The notes: generated by a model not told the origin, from the sequence alone. A stretch of 64,000 bases of DNA from JACPVF01 sp964502095 (GCA_964502095.1 CAZCUF010000002.1:1-64000), one strand, 5' to 3'; shown: positions 24,896 through 34,245, numbered from the stretch's first letter. Translations and numbers: made by a program.

Positions 24896-27094
24896 ATGAT
24901 GAAACGACCCGCTTCGCCTCGCCAATACGATCAAGCCGATCCGCCGGCCAACGACTGGCTGGATCGTTTGGCGCGCTTCAACTTACACTTTGGCCGCTTT
25001 TTACAGGATGTAGTTGGCATATTGCTCATGGCTTTGGCGTTGATGTCTCTGCTTGCATTGTTGGGCGTCACACAAGGCTTTCTGCTCACACCCTGGGCCG
25101 CGTGGTTGGCGCGCTGGTTTGGCTGGGGAAGTTATTTCATCGCGCTCGGAATCGGATTCGGCGGATTCGTTCTGTTAAGACGACAAGCCGGATCGTGGAG
25201 TCTGGGGCGCATCATCTGGCTTGAACTCGCCGCGCTCCTGACCCTCAGCCTGCTGGCCGTTATCGGAGGTAATTCCCTCGACCGCGCCGACGCCGGTTTG
25301 GATGGCGGCCGTCTCGGTTGGGGAATCTATACTTTGGCTTCCATGGAAATCGGTCCGGTGTGGGGCGCTGTGGTTCTGACGGTTTTATGGCTGATCGCGG
25401 CGATGGGTGGATTCGGGCTGTGGTCATTGCTGGAAAGATGGCTGTTGCAGATCGCGGGCGAAGCGCACGTCGAATCTATCCAACCCCCGGCTCAACTGCC
25501 TGCGGAAGCGGTTGCCGACAAAAAGGAAAAGGCATCCGTACCGAGGAAAAAGTCTGCGCCGTTGCCGCCGGAGTTTCGCACATCGTTGCGTCCTTCGGAG
25601 AAGAAAAGCGAGCGTCCGATCAAGTTGCCGCCGCGCGATGAGACTCTCCCGTCCCTGCAAATTTTGCTGGCTGAGCAGGCGGTCCGTGCCGATGAACGCA
25701 CCATCAATCAAACTGCGGGAATGATCATGAAGACCCTTTCCGAATTTGGCATTCCCGCCACCGTGATCGGTTATCGAGTAGGCCCGGCGGTGACTCAGTT
25801 TGCAGTACAGCCCGGCTTCATCAAAAAAGGCAATGGCGACGAGGAAGATGCCCAACAAATGAAAGTGCGCGTGGCGCAGATCGCTTCGCTGGAAAAAGAT
25901 CTGACATTGGCGCTTTCGGCCGAACGTTTACGCATCGAGGCGCCAGTTCCGGGCAAGCCATACGTCGGTATCGAAGTGCCGAATCCGCATTCATCGGTGG
26001 TTCGACTGCGGCCTATTTTGGAAAGCGATGTCTATCATCGTTTGGGCGCGCCGTTAGCCATGCCGCTCGGACGGGATGTTTCCGGCCAGCCTGTGGTTGC
26101 AGATTTGGCGCGTATGCCGCATTTGCTCATTGCCGGTTCGACGGGCTCCGGGAAGTCGGTCTGTATCACGTCGCTGGCCGCGGCTTTTGCCATGAACAAC
26201 GCGCCTGAAGACTTGCGCCTGGTGATGATCGACTCGAAGATGGTCGAACTGTTGCGCTTCAACGGCCTGCCGCACTTATATGGCAAGGTCGAGACGAATG
26301 TGGAGCGCATCCTCGGCGTATTGCGTTGGGTGGTGTTGGAGATGGAGCATCGTTATCGTTTGCTCGAAGGGGCGCGCGCCCGCGATTTGGATGCCTATAA
26401 CCGCAAAATTTCGCGCCGCGGCGAAGGCGAAGCGTTGCCGCGGATTGTTGTGCTGATCGATGAACTCGCCGATTTAATGATGTCCGCGCCCGATCAGACG
26501 GAACATAATCTGGTGCGTTTGGCGCAGATGGCGCGCGCGACAGGCATCCATCTTGTGGTGGCTACTCAGCGCCCAAGCACGGATGTGGTCACCGGCCTCA
26601 TCAAAGCCAATTTTCCGGCGCGGCTCGCTTTTGCAGTGGCCTCCGGTGTAGATAGCCGCGTCATCCTCGATACGACCGGCGCGGAAACTTTGCTTGGGCG
26701 CGGCGACATGCTCTTCCTGAATCCCGAGGTTGGAAGCCCGATGCGCGCGCAGGGCGTGATCGTGACCGATATGGAGATCGAACGCATTATTGCTCATTGG
26801 CAGAAGGTGAGCGAAGTTCCGGTGGACGATACGCCGCCCTGGGAAAAGTTATTAACGGAGCCGGATGAAAACGAAGATGAAGGCTTGATCGAGCAGGCCA
26901 TTTCCATCGTCAAGCAATCACAGCGGGCTTCCGCATCTTTGTTACAGAGACGTCTGCGCATCGGCTATCCGCGCGCGGCGCGCTTGCTGGATCAATTGGA
27001 GGAAATGGGCGTGGTGGGCCCATCGCAGGGCGGCGGCAGGGAACGCGATGTATTGCTTGGCCCCGACGACGATCAGGAAAATGGCGAAAATTAA
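24896..27094 (+). CDS. ftsK: FtsK/SpoIIIE DNA translocase
   Basis: 732 residues. Four membrane helices (about 35-185), a charged linker, then the motor. Walker A is GSTGSGKS (about 412-419), Walker B LIDELADLMM, with the conserved AQMARATGIHLVVATQRPS. The C-terminal winged-helix gamma domain has QRASASLLQRRLRIGYPRAAR, cited only by region, which in FtsK reads KOPS-like sequences. It moves chromosome termini through the closing septum. Two adjacent ATGs are possible starts; no ribosome site is clear. Confidence 0.92.
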   Translation: MMKRPASPRQYDQADPPANDWLDRLARFNLHFGRFLQDVVGILLMALALMSLLALLGVTQGFLLTPWAAWLARWFGWGSYFIALGIGFGGFVLLRRQAGSWSLGRIIWLELAALLTLSLLAVIGGNSLDRADAGLDGGRLGWGIYTLASMEIGPVWGAVVLTVLWLIAAMGGFGLWSLLERWLLQIAGEAHVESIQPPAQLPAEAVADKKEKASVPRKKSAPLPPEFRTSLRPSEKKSERPIKLPPRDETLPSLQILLAEQAVRADERTINQTAGMIMKTLSEFGIPATVIGYRVGPAVTQFAVQPGFIKKGNGDEEDAQQMKVRVAQIASLEKDLTLALSAERLRIEAPVPGKPYVGIEVPNPHSSVVRLRPILESDVYHRLGAPLAMPLGRDVSGQPVVADLARMPHLLIAGSTGSGKSVCITSLAAAFAMNNAPEDLRLVMIDSKMVELLRFNGLPHLYGKVETNVERILGVLRWVVLEMEHRYRLLEGARARDLDAYNRKISRRGEGEALPRIVVLIDELADLMMSAPDQTEHNLVRLAQMARATGIHLVVATQRPSTDVVTGLIKANFPARLAFAVASGVDSRVILDTTGAETLLGRGDMLFLNPEVGSPMRAQGVIVTDMEIERIIAHWQKVSEVPVDDTPPWEKLLTEPDENEDEGLIEQAISIVKQSQRASASLLQRRLRIGYPRAARLLDQLEEMGVVGPSQGGGRERDVLLGPDDDQENGEN

Positions 27095-27153
27095 ATCGGA
27101 TCGCCCCGTATGTTTTCGAGTATGATTGGACAATCTCTTATAAAGGCTGGCTG

Positions 27154-27768
27154 GTGAAAAAAACATTCACGGATTTTTTGCGCGTTGCGTTCAAGTGGTT
27201 TCTCGATCCAATAGGCAGGTTTCTAAATCGAATCGGCTTGACGCCGAACATGGTTACATTGCTGGGCGTCTTTGGAAACATAATCGCCGCGTATTTTGTA
27301 GTGAAAGGGCAGATCTCGCTCGGCGGCCTCATCATGCTGATCGTTTGGCCGATTGACGCACTGGACGGCACGATGGCCCGTTTGCGCGGCGAAGCCAGCG
27401 ACTGGGGCGCCTTCGTAGATTCGGTCAGCGACCGATATTCCGAGCTGATCATTCTGGGCGCACTGCTGAGTTATTTTGCAATCAATAATATGCACGCGGC
27501 GGAAATTGTCACATTCGCGGCCGCCGCCGGTTCCATCCTGGTTTCGTATGTAAAGGCGCGCGCAGAAGCGCAAAGTTTTAGCGCCAAAGAAGGTTTGCTG
27601 ACCCGCGCCGAAAGATATCTGGTGCTGGGCCCTTTGCTTTTGTTCAACTATCCCGTGATCGGCGTCTGGATTATTGCCGTGCTTGCAAACTTTACGGCAT
27701 TACAACGTATTTGGGTCGTTCGTGCGCAGGCACATGCCGCTGTCAGGAATTTATCGCCTAAGGAGTAG
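27154..27768 (+). CDS. CDP-alcohol phosphatidyltransferase
   Basis: 204 residues, mostly membrane. The family signature is intact: D-x2-DG-x2-AR-x8-G-x3-D-x3-D, seen as DALDGTMAR followed by GAFVDSVSD. Such enzymes join CDP-diacylglycerol to an alcohol. The N-terminus (IGRFLNRIGLTPNMVTLLG) and length resemble PgsA-like or inositol-phosphate synthases of actinobacteria; the acceptor cannot be decided. GTG start. It lies 3 bp before lgt, another membrane lipid enzyme. Confidence 0.82.
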   Translation: MKKTFTDFLRVAFKWFLDPIGRFLNRIGLTPNMVTLLGVFGNIIAAYFVVKGQISLGGLIMLIVWPIDALDGTMARLRGEASDWGAFVDSVSDRYSELIILGALLSYFAINNMHAAEIVTFAAAAGSILVSYVKARAEAQSFSAKEGLLTRAERYLVLGPLLLFNYPVIGVWIIAVLANFTALQRIWVVRAQAHAAVRNLSPKE

Positions 27769-27771
27769 AAG

Positions 27772-28767
27772 ATGATCGACGGTTTTGCTGTAGGCCCTCT
27801 TTATATCAAGTTCTATGGAATTCTTTTGATGCTCGGCGCGGTGGCGGGCGCGTGGCTCGCCACGCGCGAAGCCAAACGCCGCGGGCACGATCCTGAAATT
27901 GTATGGGATCTGCTCATCTACCTGATCATTGGCGGAGTCATCGGTGCGCGTTTATGGCACATTTTTACCCCGTCGCCCTCCTCGATCGAGCAGGGAATTA
28001 CCACCGCTTATTATCTCAGCCATCCGTTGGACGCGCTGGCGATTTGGCACGGCGGCCTGGGGATTCCGGGCGCGGTCATCGGCGGTGCAGTCGCGCTTTA
28101 CTTTTACACGCGCAAATATAAATTGAATTTCGGCGAATGGGCCGATATTGCCGCGCCCGGCCTGGCGTTGGGTCAGGCGATTGGCCGTTGGGGAAATTTC
28201 TTCAATCAGGAACTCTACGGCGCGCCTACCAACCTGCCGTGGAAGCTCTACATCGATCCGGCGCATCGCCTGGCGGGCTTCGAGAACGTGGCATACTATC
28301 ACCCGTTGTTCGCATACGAGTCTCTGCTGGACCTGGCCAATATGTGGCTCCTGCTCTGGCTGGCGCGCAACAGCACGGCGAAACGGAAGAACGGCGATAT
28401 TTTCCTCGTCTATTTGATCATTTATCCGATCATTCGGTTCTCGCTCGACTTTTTGCGACTCGACGCTTCGAAAATCGCGGGCATCAACGCCAATCAGACT
28501 TTGGTTGCGATTGTCGCTGTCCTGGCCGCGGCCTTGTTGATCTGGCGGCACCGTAAATCAGCCGAACAAGTTGAAACACCCGCCGCCTTACCGGACCCCG
28601 TACCTGCCTCCGTTGTAAAGACTGAGGAGCCAACCCTGAAGGGAACTTCGGCGCGCAAAGCTTCGAGCAAAAAGACCGTTAAAGCCAAAACAACGACGAA
28701 GAAAGCCGCGCCGAAGAAAAAGGCAACAACGAAGAAGAAATCAGCCGCTCGCAAAACTGCATCATAA
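27772..28767 (+). CDS. lgt: prolipoprotein diacylglyceryl transferase with Lys/Ala-rich tail
   Basis: 331 residues. Seven membrane segments and the Lgt signature GRWGNFFNQELYG, plus the catalytic His in WHGGLGIPG. It moves diacylglycerol from phosphatidylglycerol to the lipobox cysteine of prolipoproteins. The core ends near residue 262. The remaining 65 residues are a linker and a tail of Lys, Ala, Thr and Ser repeats (KKAAPKKKATTKKK) like those of bacterial histone H1-like proteins, which is unusual for Lgt. AAGGAG ribosome site. Confidence 0.92.
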   Translation: MIDGFAVGPLYIKFYGILLMLGAVAGAWLATREAKRRGHDPEIVWDLLIYLIIGGVIGARLWHIFTPSPSSIEQGITTAYYLSHPLDALAIWHGGLGIPGAVIGGAVALYFYTRKYKLNFGEWADIAAPGLALGQAIGRWGNFFNQELYGAPTNLPWKLYIDPAHRLAGFENVAYYHPLFAYESLLDLANMWLLLWLARNSTAKRKNGDIFLVYLIIYPIIRFSLDFLRLDASKIAGINANQTLVAIVAVLAAALLIWRHRKSAEQVETPAALPDPVPASVVKTEEPTLKGTSARKASSKKTVKAKTTTKKAAPKKKATTKKKSAARKTAS

Positions 28768-28826
28768 AAGGACTGTTGGCTTATTGACGCGGGTTCCTCG
28801 CACCGCTATATTTCTGCCGGGCACAT

Positions 28827-29762
28827 ATGATCGAAACCAGCGATCTGAGCAAGCAATTCAATGATTTTTGGGCGGTCGAAGGCGTAACGATCCGGGTGGA
28901 GCCTGGGCAAATCCTTGCTCTACTCGGCCAGAACGGCGCGGGTAAAACCACCACCGTCCGTATGCTGACCGCTTTGCTGAACCCGACGCGCGGCTGGGCG
29001 CGCGTCGCCGGTTTCGATACTGTGCGCGAAGGCCATAAGGTACGCGCTTCGGTTGGCGTCCTCACTGAACAGCACGGTTTGTACATGCGGATGAACGGGG
29101 AGGAATATCTCGATTTCTTCGGCGAGGTATATTCGCTGGATTCGCAAACGCGTAAAAAACGAAGCGATTATCTGCTGGATTATTTCGGCTTGAGATCCGC
29201 GGCGCGCAGGCGCATTGGCGAATATTCGAAGGGCATGCGGCAGAAATTAGCCTTGGCGCGCGCACTCATGCACGAGCCGCCCGTGCTTTTATTGGACGAG
29301 CCGACTTCCGCCATGGACCCGGAGTCGGCGCGGCTGGTGCGGGATGAAATAGCCGATTTGAAATCGTCCCAGCGTTCGATCGTAATTTGCACGCACAATC
29401 TCGCCGAGGCGGAAGCCCTGGCAGATATTGTGGCGATCATTTATCGCGGGCGTATTTTGATTCAAGGCTCGCTCGAGGAGCTGAAACATCAAATCCTTGG
29501 TTCGACCGAATATGAAGTGAAATTGTCGCAAGCCTGGAACGCGGCGGATGTTAAGCTTCCTTCGGGCGTGACGATCAGTCAAAATAATGGAGCCGGTTTC
29601 CGGTTTCGCGTGGAGCGGCCCGAAGAAGTCAATCCGCAAGTGGTGCGTGCGCTGTCGAAGTCGAACGCTTCGTTGGTCGCATTGCAGGAAGTTCCGCGCA
29701 GTTTGGAGCAGGTCTATTTGAAGGTGATGGCTGACGCGCAGGCGGGCGAACATGCGGCCTAG
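28827..29762 (+). CDS. ABC transporter ATP-binding protein
   Basis: 311 residues. Walker A GQNGAGKTT, signature YSKGMRQKLALARAL, Walker B LLLDEPTSAMDPES and the switch His in ICTHNLAEAE. The single nucleotide-binding domain with a C-terminal extension is the type used by ABC-2 exporters. Its end overlaps the permease gene by 11 bp, so the pair makes one exporter. Substrate unknown. Confidence 0.88.
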   Translation: MIETSDLSKQFNDFWAVEGVTIRVEPGQILALLGQNGAGKTTTVRMLTALLNPTRGWARVAGFDTVREGHKVRASVGVLTEQHGLYMRMNGEEYLDFFGEVYSLDSQTRKKRSDYLLDYFGLRSAARRRIGEYSKGMRQKLALARALMHEPPVLLLDEPTSAMDPESARLVRDEIADLKSSQRSIVICTHNLAEAEALADIVAIIYRGRILIQGSLEELKHQILGSTEYEVKLSQAWNAADVKLPSGVTISQNNGAGFRFRVERPEEVNPQVVRALSKSNASLVALQEVPRSLEQVYLKVMADAQAGEHAA

Positions 29763-31185
29763 ATTGGGACCGATATGGGTTTTGGCGCGGCGGGAATTGC
29801 GCGATCAGTTGCGCGATTGGCGCGTATTGTTTCCCTTGGTTATTCTAACTCTGGCGTTTCCCATTTTGATGAACGAAATGGCGCGCTCCACGATCAAGTT
29901 TGTGAATCAGTACGGCGCGAGTCTGGTGGCGGACAGCCTGGTGCCGTTTTCCATTCTTATCATCGGCTTCTTTCCCAACACAATTTCTCTGGTGGTCGCG
30001 CTCGAATCTTTCGTGGGCGAGAAGGAGCGCGGCACAATCGAGCCACTGCTCAGCTCGCCGCTCGAAGATTGGCAGATATATCTCGGTAAGCTGACGGTTG
30101 GGACTTGTATGCCGCTGGCGGCGAGTTACATTTCGATTGCTTTATATTTGTTGCTCGTTACTCATCTGCAGGTGCAGATTCCGAGTTGGCCGATCATCGT
30201 CCAATTGTTCATGTTGACCACGGCTCATGCCGTATTGATGGTGAGCGGCGCGATCATTGTTTCGGTGCAGTCCACTACGGTGAAAGCCGCAAACTTATTG
30301 GCTTCATTTATTATTATTCCAGTTGCGTTTCTTTTGCAGGGCGAGAGCGTGCTTTTGTTTTGGAGGAACGGAAAAGTTTTGTGGCTGGCCGTCGTCGCTG
30401 TGCTGATTTTGGCGGCGTTGTTTATCCGCGTGGGCATCGCTCATTTCCAGCGCGAGTACTTGCTTGGCCGCGAGATCGATACGCTTAATATCCGCTGGAT
30501 GTGGAAATCGTTTTGGTCTGCTTTCAGGAATGGGGCGGAGTCATTTTGGCGCTGGTATCCGCAGGCGGTCCTTCCTGCACTGCGAAGGCTGGCCATTCCG
30601 CTGGCGCTGATGGTCGTCATTTCGTTTTTGGCGGGCTGGCTGGGTTACGGCTGGGTGAATCATAATGCATCGGCTTTGTTGAAGAACATGCCGGCTGAAG
30701 ATATTGCGAATATGGCGCATCGGGTTCAGGATTCGCCGCGCCTTGCCCAAATGGGAGTCAGCCTCACCGTGCCGTCGCTGTTCGTTCATAATGTACGCGC
30801 CGTGGCTGTCATGCTGTTGGCCGGCCTGATTTCATTCAGCGTGCTTGGAATTCTGTTTTTTGTTTTGAATCTGGGACTGATCGGGGGAGTGCTGGGTTTA
30901 TTTGCCATGTTTGGCGTTTCCCCAATTCTGCTCTTTTTGGCGGGATTGTTGCCGCATGGAATATTTGAAATCCCCGCGTTGATGTTGGGCGGCGCGGCTG
31001 TTTTACGGATTGGCGTCGGGCTGGTTACGCCTCAAATTGGGAAATCCATGGGAGAAGTGTTGATTGAACTGTTGGCAGATTGGACGAAGGTCTTTCTTGG
31101 CCTGATCGTTCCATTGCTGGCTGTTGCGGCCGTAGTCGAAACATACGTCACCCCGGCTATTTTGGCGCTGATCTTCAAGAGGTGA
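29752..31185 (+). CDS. ABC-2 permease fused to a SpoIIM/DUF95 membrane domain
   Basis: 477 residues. The first half (about 1-240) is an ABC-2 type permease, with GEKERGTIEPLLSSPL, a common motif of that family, between membrane helices. The second half (about 260-475) matches the stage II sporulation protein M / DUF95 family: HNVRAVAVMLLAGL, then LLPHGIFEIPALMLGGAAVLR, cited only in part, and the terminal ...VETYVTPAI. Fusing both gives about 12 helices. SpoIIM in sporulators helps engulfment with hydrolases; in non-sporulators the role is open. Sporulation is not implied. Confidence 0.82.
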   Translation: MRPRLGPIWVLARRELRDQLRDWRVLFPLVILTLAFPILMNEMARSTIKFVNQYGASLVADSLVPFSILIIGFFPNTISLVVALESFVGEKERGTIEPLLSSPLEDWQIYLGKLTVGTCMPLAASYISIALYLLLVTHLQVQIPSWPIIVQLFMLTTAHAVLMVSGAIIVSVQSTTVKAANLLASFIIIPVAFLLQGESVLLFWRNGKVLWLAVVAVLILAALFIRVGIAHFQREYLLGREIDTLNIRWMWKSFWSAFRNGAESFWRWYPQAVLPALRRLAIPLALMVVISFLAGWLGYGWVNHNASALLKNMPAEDIANMAHRVQDSPRLAQMGVSLTVPSLFVHNVRAVAVMLLAGLISFSVLGILFFVLNLGLIGGVLGLFAMFGVSPILLFLAGLLPHGIFEIPALMLGGAAVLRIGVGLVTPQIGKSMGEVLIELLADWTKVFLGLIVPLLAVAAVVETYVTPAILALIFKR

Positions 31186-31188
31186 CTC

Positions 31189-31947
31189 GTGCCCAAGGCT
31201 ATTATCCTCGGCTCGTCCGATGCCATTCCCACCAAAGATCACGAAAATACGCACATGGTCATAATTGGCGAGGAACGGGTTGTGTTGGTGGATTGTGTCG
31301 GTACGCCCGTGTTGCGATTGGAACAGGCGGGTGTGAACTTCAACGACCTGACCGATATCATTATCACGCATTTTCATCCCGATCACGTTTCGGGCCTTCC
31401 GCTTTTACTCATGGACATGTGGTTGATGGGCCGCAGGAAGCCGATCAATATCTACGGCCTGCATCACACGCTCGACCGCGTCGAACAGTTGATGAGTTTT
31501 TACGAATGGGCCGACTGGCCGGATTTTTTTCGCGTGGCTTTCTATCGTCTGCCCGCCGCGGAAATGTCAACCGTCATCGACTGTCCGGATTTCAAGATTT
31601 TATCGTCGCCGGTCCGTCACCTCGTGCCGACGATCGGTTTACGATTTGAATTTGGGCGGGTGGGCCGCGTCATGGCTTATTCCTGCGATACCGAACCGTG
31701 CGCGCAGGTGGTCCGCCTGGCAAATGGCGCGGATGTTTTGATCCATGAAGCCGCCGGAGAGGCGCGCGGTCATTCCTCCGCCTCGCAAGCAGGCGAAATT
31801 GCCAGCCGGGCCGAAGCCAACGCGCTGTATTTGATCCATTATCCAACCGGCCAGTTCGGCGCGGACGACTTGGTTGCGGAAGCAGGCAAGAAATATGGGG
31901 GAACGATTAGGCTGGCCGTGGATTTCATGACATTGGATTTCGAATAA
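31189..31947 (+). CDS. MBL-fold metallo-hydrolase (RNase Z-like)
   Basis: 252 residues. Metal motif THFHPDHVSG, then further ligands in CDTEPC and HEAAGE and LIHYPTG. The order and spacing follow the RNase Z/arylsulfatase-like branch of the beta-lactamase fold. It may process tRNA 3' ends, but the usual exosite arm is not evident, so a general phosphodiesterase or esterase role is equally likely. GTG start after AGAGGTG. Confidence 0.8.
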   Translation: MPKAIILGSSDAIPTKDHENTHMVIIGEERVVLVDCVGTPVLRLEQAGVNFNDLTDIIITHFHPDHVSGLPLLLMDMWLMGRRKPINIYGLHHTLDRVEQLMSFYEWADWPDFFRVAFYRLPAAEMSTVIDCPDFKILSSPVRHLVPTIGLRFEFGRVGRVMAYSCDTEPCAQVVRLANGADVLIHEAAGEARGHSSASQAGEIASRAEANALYLIHYPTGQFGADDLVAEAGKKYGGTIRLAVDFMTLDFE

Positions 31948-31976
31948 AAAATCCCTTCTCAACGGGAAGGGATTTT
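31948..31976. terminator. bidirectional terminator between the MBL and HNH genes
   Basis: A 13-bp stem (31948-31960 with 31964-31976) with a 3-nt loop. The A-rich left arm and T-rich right arm serve both converging genes. Confidence 0.85.
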
Positions 31977-31979
31977 GCT

Positions 31980-32483
31980 TTACCAGCCTGCAATGTATTG
32001 CGCCCACTCACTGTTTTCGCCGAGATGACGGCTATACAGATAGGTTGGGCTGGCTGGAGGCTCCTTGGGGATGTGCAGTAGATACATGTGAGCCTCTTCC
32101 AGTTTGCGGCCCCCTTTGCGATGATTGCAGGAGGGGCAGGCCGCCACAACATTGGTCCATATGTGCGTGCCGCCGAGATGGCGCGGAATTACGTGATCCA
32201 CCGTCATGCCGCCGTCCTTCCGGCCGCAATACTGGCAGGTATAATTATCCCGGCGAAAGACTTCGCGGCGGGTTAGTTTCACCCGCGGCCGCGGCCGCTG
32301 GATTTGAAATTCGAGTCGAATGACCGAAGGACGCGGAATCAAGTCCGAAACGGTGCGAATATATCCTCGCCCGTTGGCAAGCATTCCCGCTTTGCCCGAA
32401 AGGATCAAGCCGATCGCCCGCCGCGTGGAACACACGTTGATTGGCTCAAAGTTTGCATTGAGCACAAGAACAGACTCATTCAT
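31980..32483 (-). CDS. HNH endonuclease family protein
   Basis: 167 residues. The HNH core is TCQYCGRKDGGMTVDHVIPR, cited in part, with DHVIP as catalytic centre and two zinc CxxC pairs (CQYC, CPSCNH). The N-terminal 70 residues (LVLNANFEPINVCSTRRA) are the conserved leader domain of a free-standing HNH family common in Chloroflexota and cyanobacteria. The role may be DNA repair or defence; it is solitary here and convergent to the MBL gene. Confidence 0.88.
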   Translation of the reverse strand: MNESVLVLNANFEPINVCSTRRAIGLILSGKAGMLANGRGYIRTVSDLIPRPSVIRLEFQIQRPRPRVKLTRREVFRRDNYTCQYCGRKDGGMTVDHVIPRHLGGTHIWTNVVAACPSCNHRKGGRKLEEAHMYLLHIPKEPPASPTYLYSRHLGENSEWAQYIAGW

Positions 32484-32504
32484 GACGGCTCTGCAATGGG
32501 CACG

Positions 32505-32510
32505 ATTATA
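32505..32510 (-). promoter_or_regulatory. -10 box for the HNH gene
   Basis: TATAAT on the minus strand, 21 bp before the HNH start at 32483. No clear -35. Confidence 0.45.
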
Positions 32511-32557
32511 CTGCTTTTCGAATTTGTGTTGGCAGGCTGGCCTGACAGGAGGTTGAT

Positions 32558-33463
32558 TTGAAAATACTCATCACGGGCGGGGCGGGCTTTCTCGGCCGCC
32601 TGCTTGCAAAATCTCTTTTGATAGACGGGCATCAGGTGTGGGCGCTGACTCGCTCGCCGCGCAGTGCACGTGTGCCGGAGGGCGTGCAAGTCGCTGGCTG
32701 GGATGGAAGGACCGCGCGGGGTTGGGGGCATCTGGCCAATGACATGGACGCGATTGTGAATCTTGCAGGAAAGTCGCTGTCTTCGTGGCCGTGGACGCGC
32801 GCCAAGCGGCAGGAATTTTACGATTCACGCGTCCACGCGGGACGGGCAATTGTGGAGGCGATTAAGGGCGCCTCTCGCCGCCCGGACGTTCTCCTGCAAA
32901 TCTCGGGCATCAACCATTATGGATTGCGCGGCGAGCCCGCGGATGAATCCACGCCGCCCGCGGACGATTTCCTCGCCCGCCTCACCATTGACTGGGAAGC
33001 CGCCACACAGCCAGTTGAAGAATTGGGTGTGCGCCGCGTGGTCGCTCGTTCGGCTGTAGTTCTTGCGAATGGGGAGGGACTCTTCCCTTTGATGGCATTG
33101 CCGGTTCGTCTGTTCATCGGCGGAAGATTGGGAACCGGCCAACAAATTGTGCCATGGATTCATGCCGCCGATGAAATGGGAGCGATGAGATTTCTGATCG
33201 ATAATAAAAGCGCGCGCGGCGCGTTCAATTTGATCGCCCCTGAAATTACCTCGATGGATGAGTTCATGCGCGCGGTAAGCCGGTCTTTGCACCGCCCGTT
33301 TTGGTTTCCAACACCGGCCTTTCTTCTGCGGTTGGCGCTGGGCGGTATGAGCGATTTGATTTTGGAGGGCCGCGCATCCCGGCCCGGGCGTTTGACCGAG
33401 CTTGGGTATCGGTTCCAGTTTCCGGGTCTGAAAGAAGCGCTGGCCGATTTGTTTTCAAGCTAA
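32558..33463 (+). CDS. SDR family epimerase-like protein (TIGR01777/YfcH type)
   Basis: 301 residues. Rossmann loop GGAGFLGR at the N-terminus, the SSWPWTRAKRQEF and SGINHYGLRG segments, and the C-terminal DUF1731-like end with LLRLALGGMSDLILEG and FPGLKEAL. These mark the YfcH branch of extended short-chain dehydrogenases. TTG start, supported by an AGGAGG site at 32547-32552. Natural substrate is unknown for the family; a quinone or lipid is sometimes suggested. Confidence 0.87.
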   Translation: MKILITGGAGFLGRLLAKSLLIDGHQVWALTRSPRSARVPEGVQVAGWDGRTARGWGHLANDMDAIVNLAGKSLSSWPWTRAKRQEFYDSRVHAGRAIVEAIKGASRRPDVLLQISGINHYGLRGEPADESTPPADDFLARLTIDWEAATQPVEELGVRRVVARSAVVLANGEGLFPLMALPVRLFIGGRLGTGQQIVPWIHAADEMGAMRFLIDNKSARGAFNLIAPEITSMDEFMRAVSRSLHRPFWFPTPAFLLRLALGGMSDLILEGRASRPGRLTELGYRFQFPGLKEALADLFSS

Positions 33464-33499
33464 GCCGCATCGAATGTATCGAAAGATGGAGAAAATTCT

Positions 33500-34177
33500 A
33501 TGAAACGCTGGATCGTCCTGCTTGCATTATTCGTGTTCGGATGCAGTCCAAACGTGCCTCTGCCGCCGACGCTTGCCGCAGAATCCTCGGCTGGCCCAAC
33601 GGCTTATATCGCGCCGTCTTATCCCACTGCGCAGGCGCAGGTGATTTCGCCGGATCAATCGGCGAATGGCGTGAATGTGCAGGTGACGCGCGCCTGGCAG
33701 GACGGCAAACAGGTGGATGCCGATGTATGTTACACATTGCCCGACGATTCGGATTGGTCTGTTTGGAGCGCCAGCCTGCAATATACTGATAACACGCTAA
33801 CCGATTTTGGTTCCACTCTGGTCAGCCGGCAGGCGCCAGCCAATGGACAGCCCGGTCAGCGTTGCGATACGCTCAATTTCAATGTGCCGCCGGATGCCGA
33901 TCTGTCGAATGTTGTTTTGACGATTGACTCGATCGGCGCGCCGCCGCGGCAGGACGATTACTGCACCATCTACATGCCAAAGATTCAACAAGCCCTGATT
34001 CAGCGCGGCATTGCCATTACGCTCGCTTGCACTACAGACGCGAACGGCGCGGCCTCCATGCAGATCACGAATATCCCATCCGACATGACACAGCAACAAG
34101 CGGAGGAGATCGTTTACAGCGACGAGTTCTATACCATCAAAGGCCCATGGGCGTTTATCTTCAACCTGGCGCAGTAG
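33500..34177 (+). CDS. lipoprotein of unknown function
   Basis: 225 residues. Signal peptide with lipobox VFGC at residues 12-15, followed by a Pro/Ser/Ala linker. The folded part holds VQVTRAWQDGKQVDADVCYTLPDD, cited in part, and looks like a beta-rich surface domain with four further cysteines. No match recognised. It lies just before the tyrS promoter and leader. Confidence 0.7.
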   Translation: MKRWIVLLALFVFGCSPNVPLPPTLAAESSAGPTAYIAPSYPTAQAQVISPDQSANGVNVQVTRAWQDGKQVDADVCYTLPDDSDWSVWSASLQYTDNTLTDFGSTLVSRQAPANGQPGQRCDTLNFNVPPDADLSNVVLTIDSIGAPPRQDDYCTIYMPKIQQALIQRGIAITLACTTDANGAASMQITNIPSDMTQQQAEEIVYSDEFYTIKGPWAFIFNLAQ

Positions 34178-34186
34178 TGTTATAAT
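34178..34186 (+). promoter_or_regulatory. extended -10 promoter for the tyrS leader
   Basis: TGTTATAAT immediately after the stop codon of the lipoprotein gene. Transcription would start near 34193. The -35 position is weak (TCTTCA). Confidence 0.65.
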
Positions 34187-34192
34187 CGCTGT

Positions 34193-34240
34193 ATGCCGGT
34201 TTTATCGTGCAGAGTTTACGTTTATTATCCCCATCCCTAG
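34193..34240 (+). CDS. candidate Tyr-rich leader peptide upstream of tyrS
   Basis: A 15-codon frame, MPVLSCRVYVYYPHP then TAG. Three of the four codons 9-12 are Tyr (TAC, TAT, TAT). The ATG lies 6 bases after the -10 box, so the peptide would begin at the mRNA 5' end without a ribosome site. A terminator hairpin begins about 20 nt after the stop. The arrangement is what is expected of transcription attenuation by tyrosine supply, but the frame is short and chance is possible. Confidence 0.5.
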   Translation: MPVLSCRVYVYYPHP

Positions 34241-34245
34241 ATCAT

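Noticed and set aside
29752..31185. SpoIIM domain as proof of spore formation
   Set aside because: No other sporulation genes are seen and the domain occurs in many non-sporulating bacteria.
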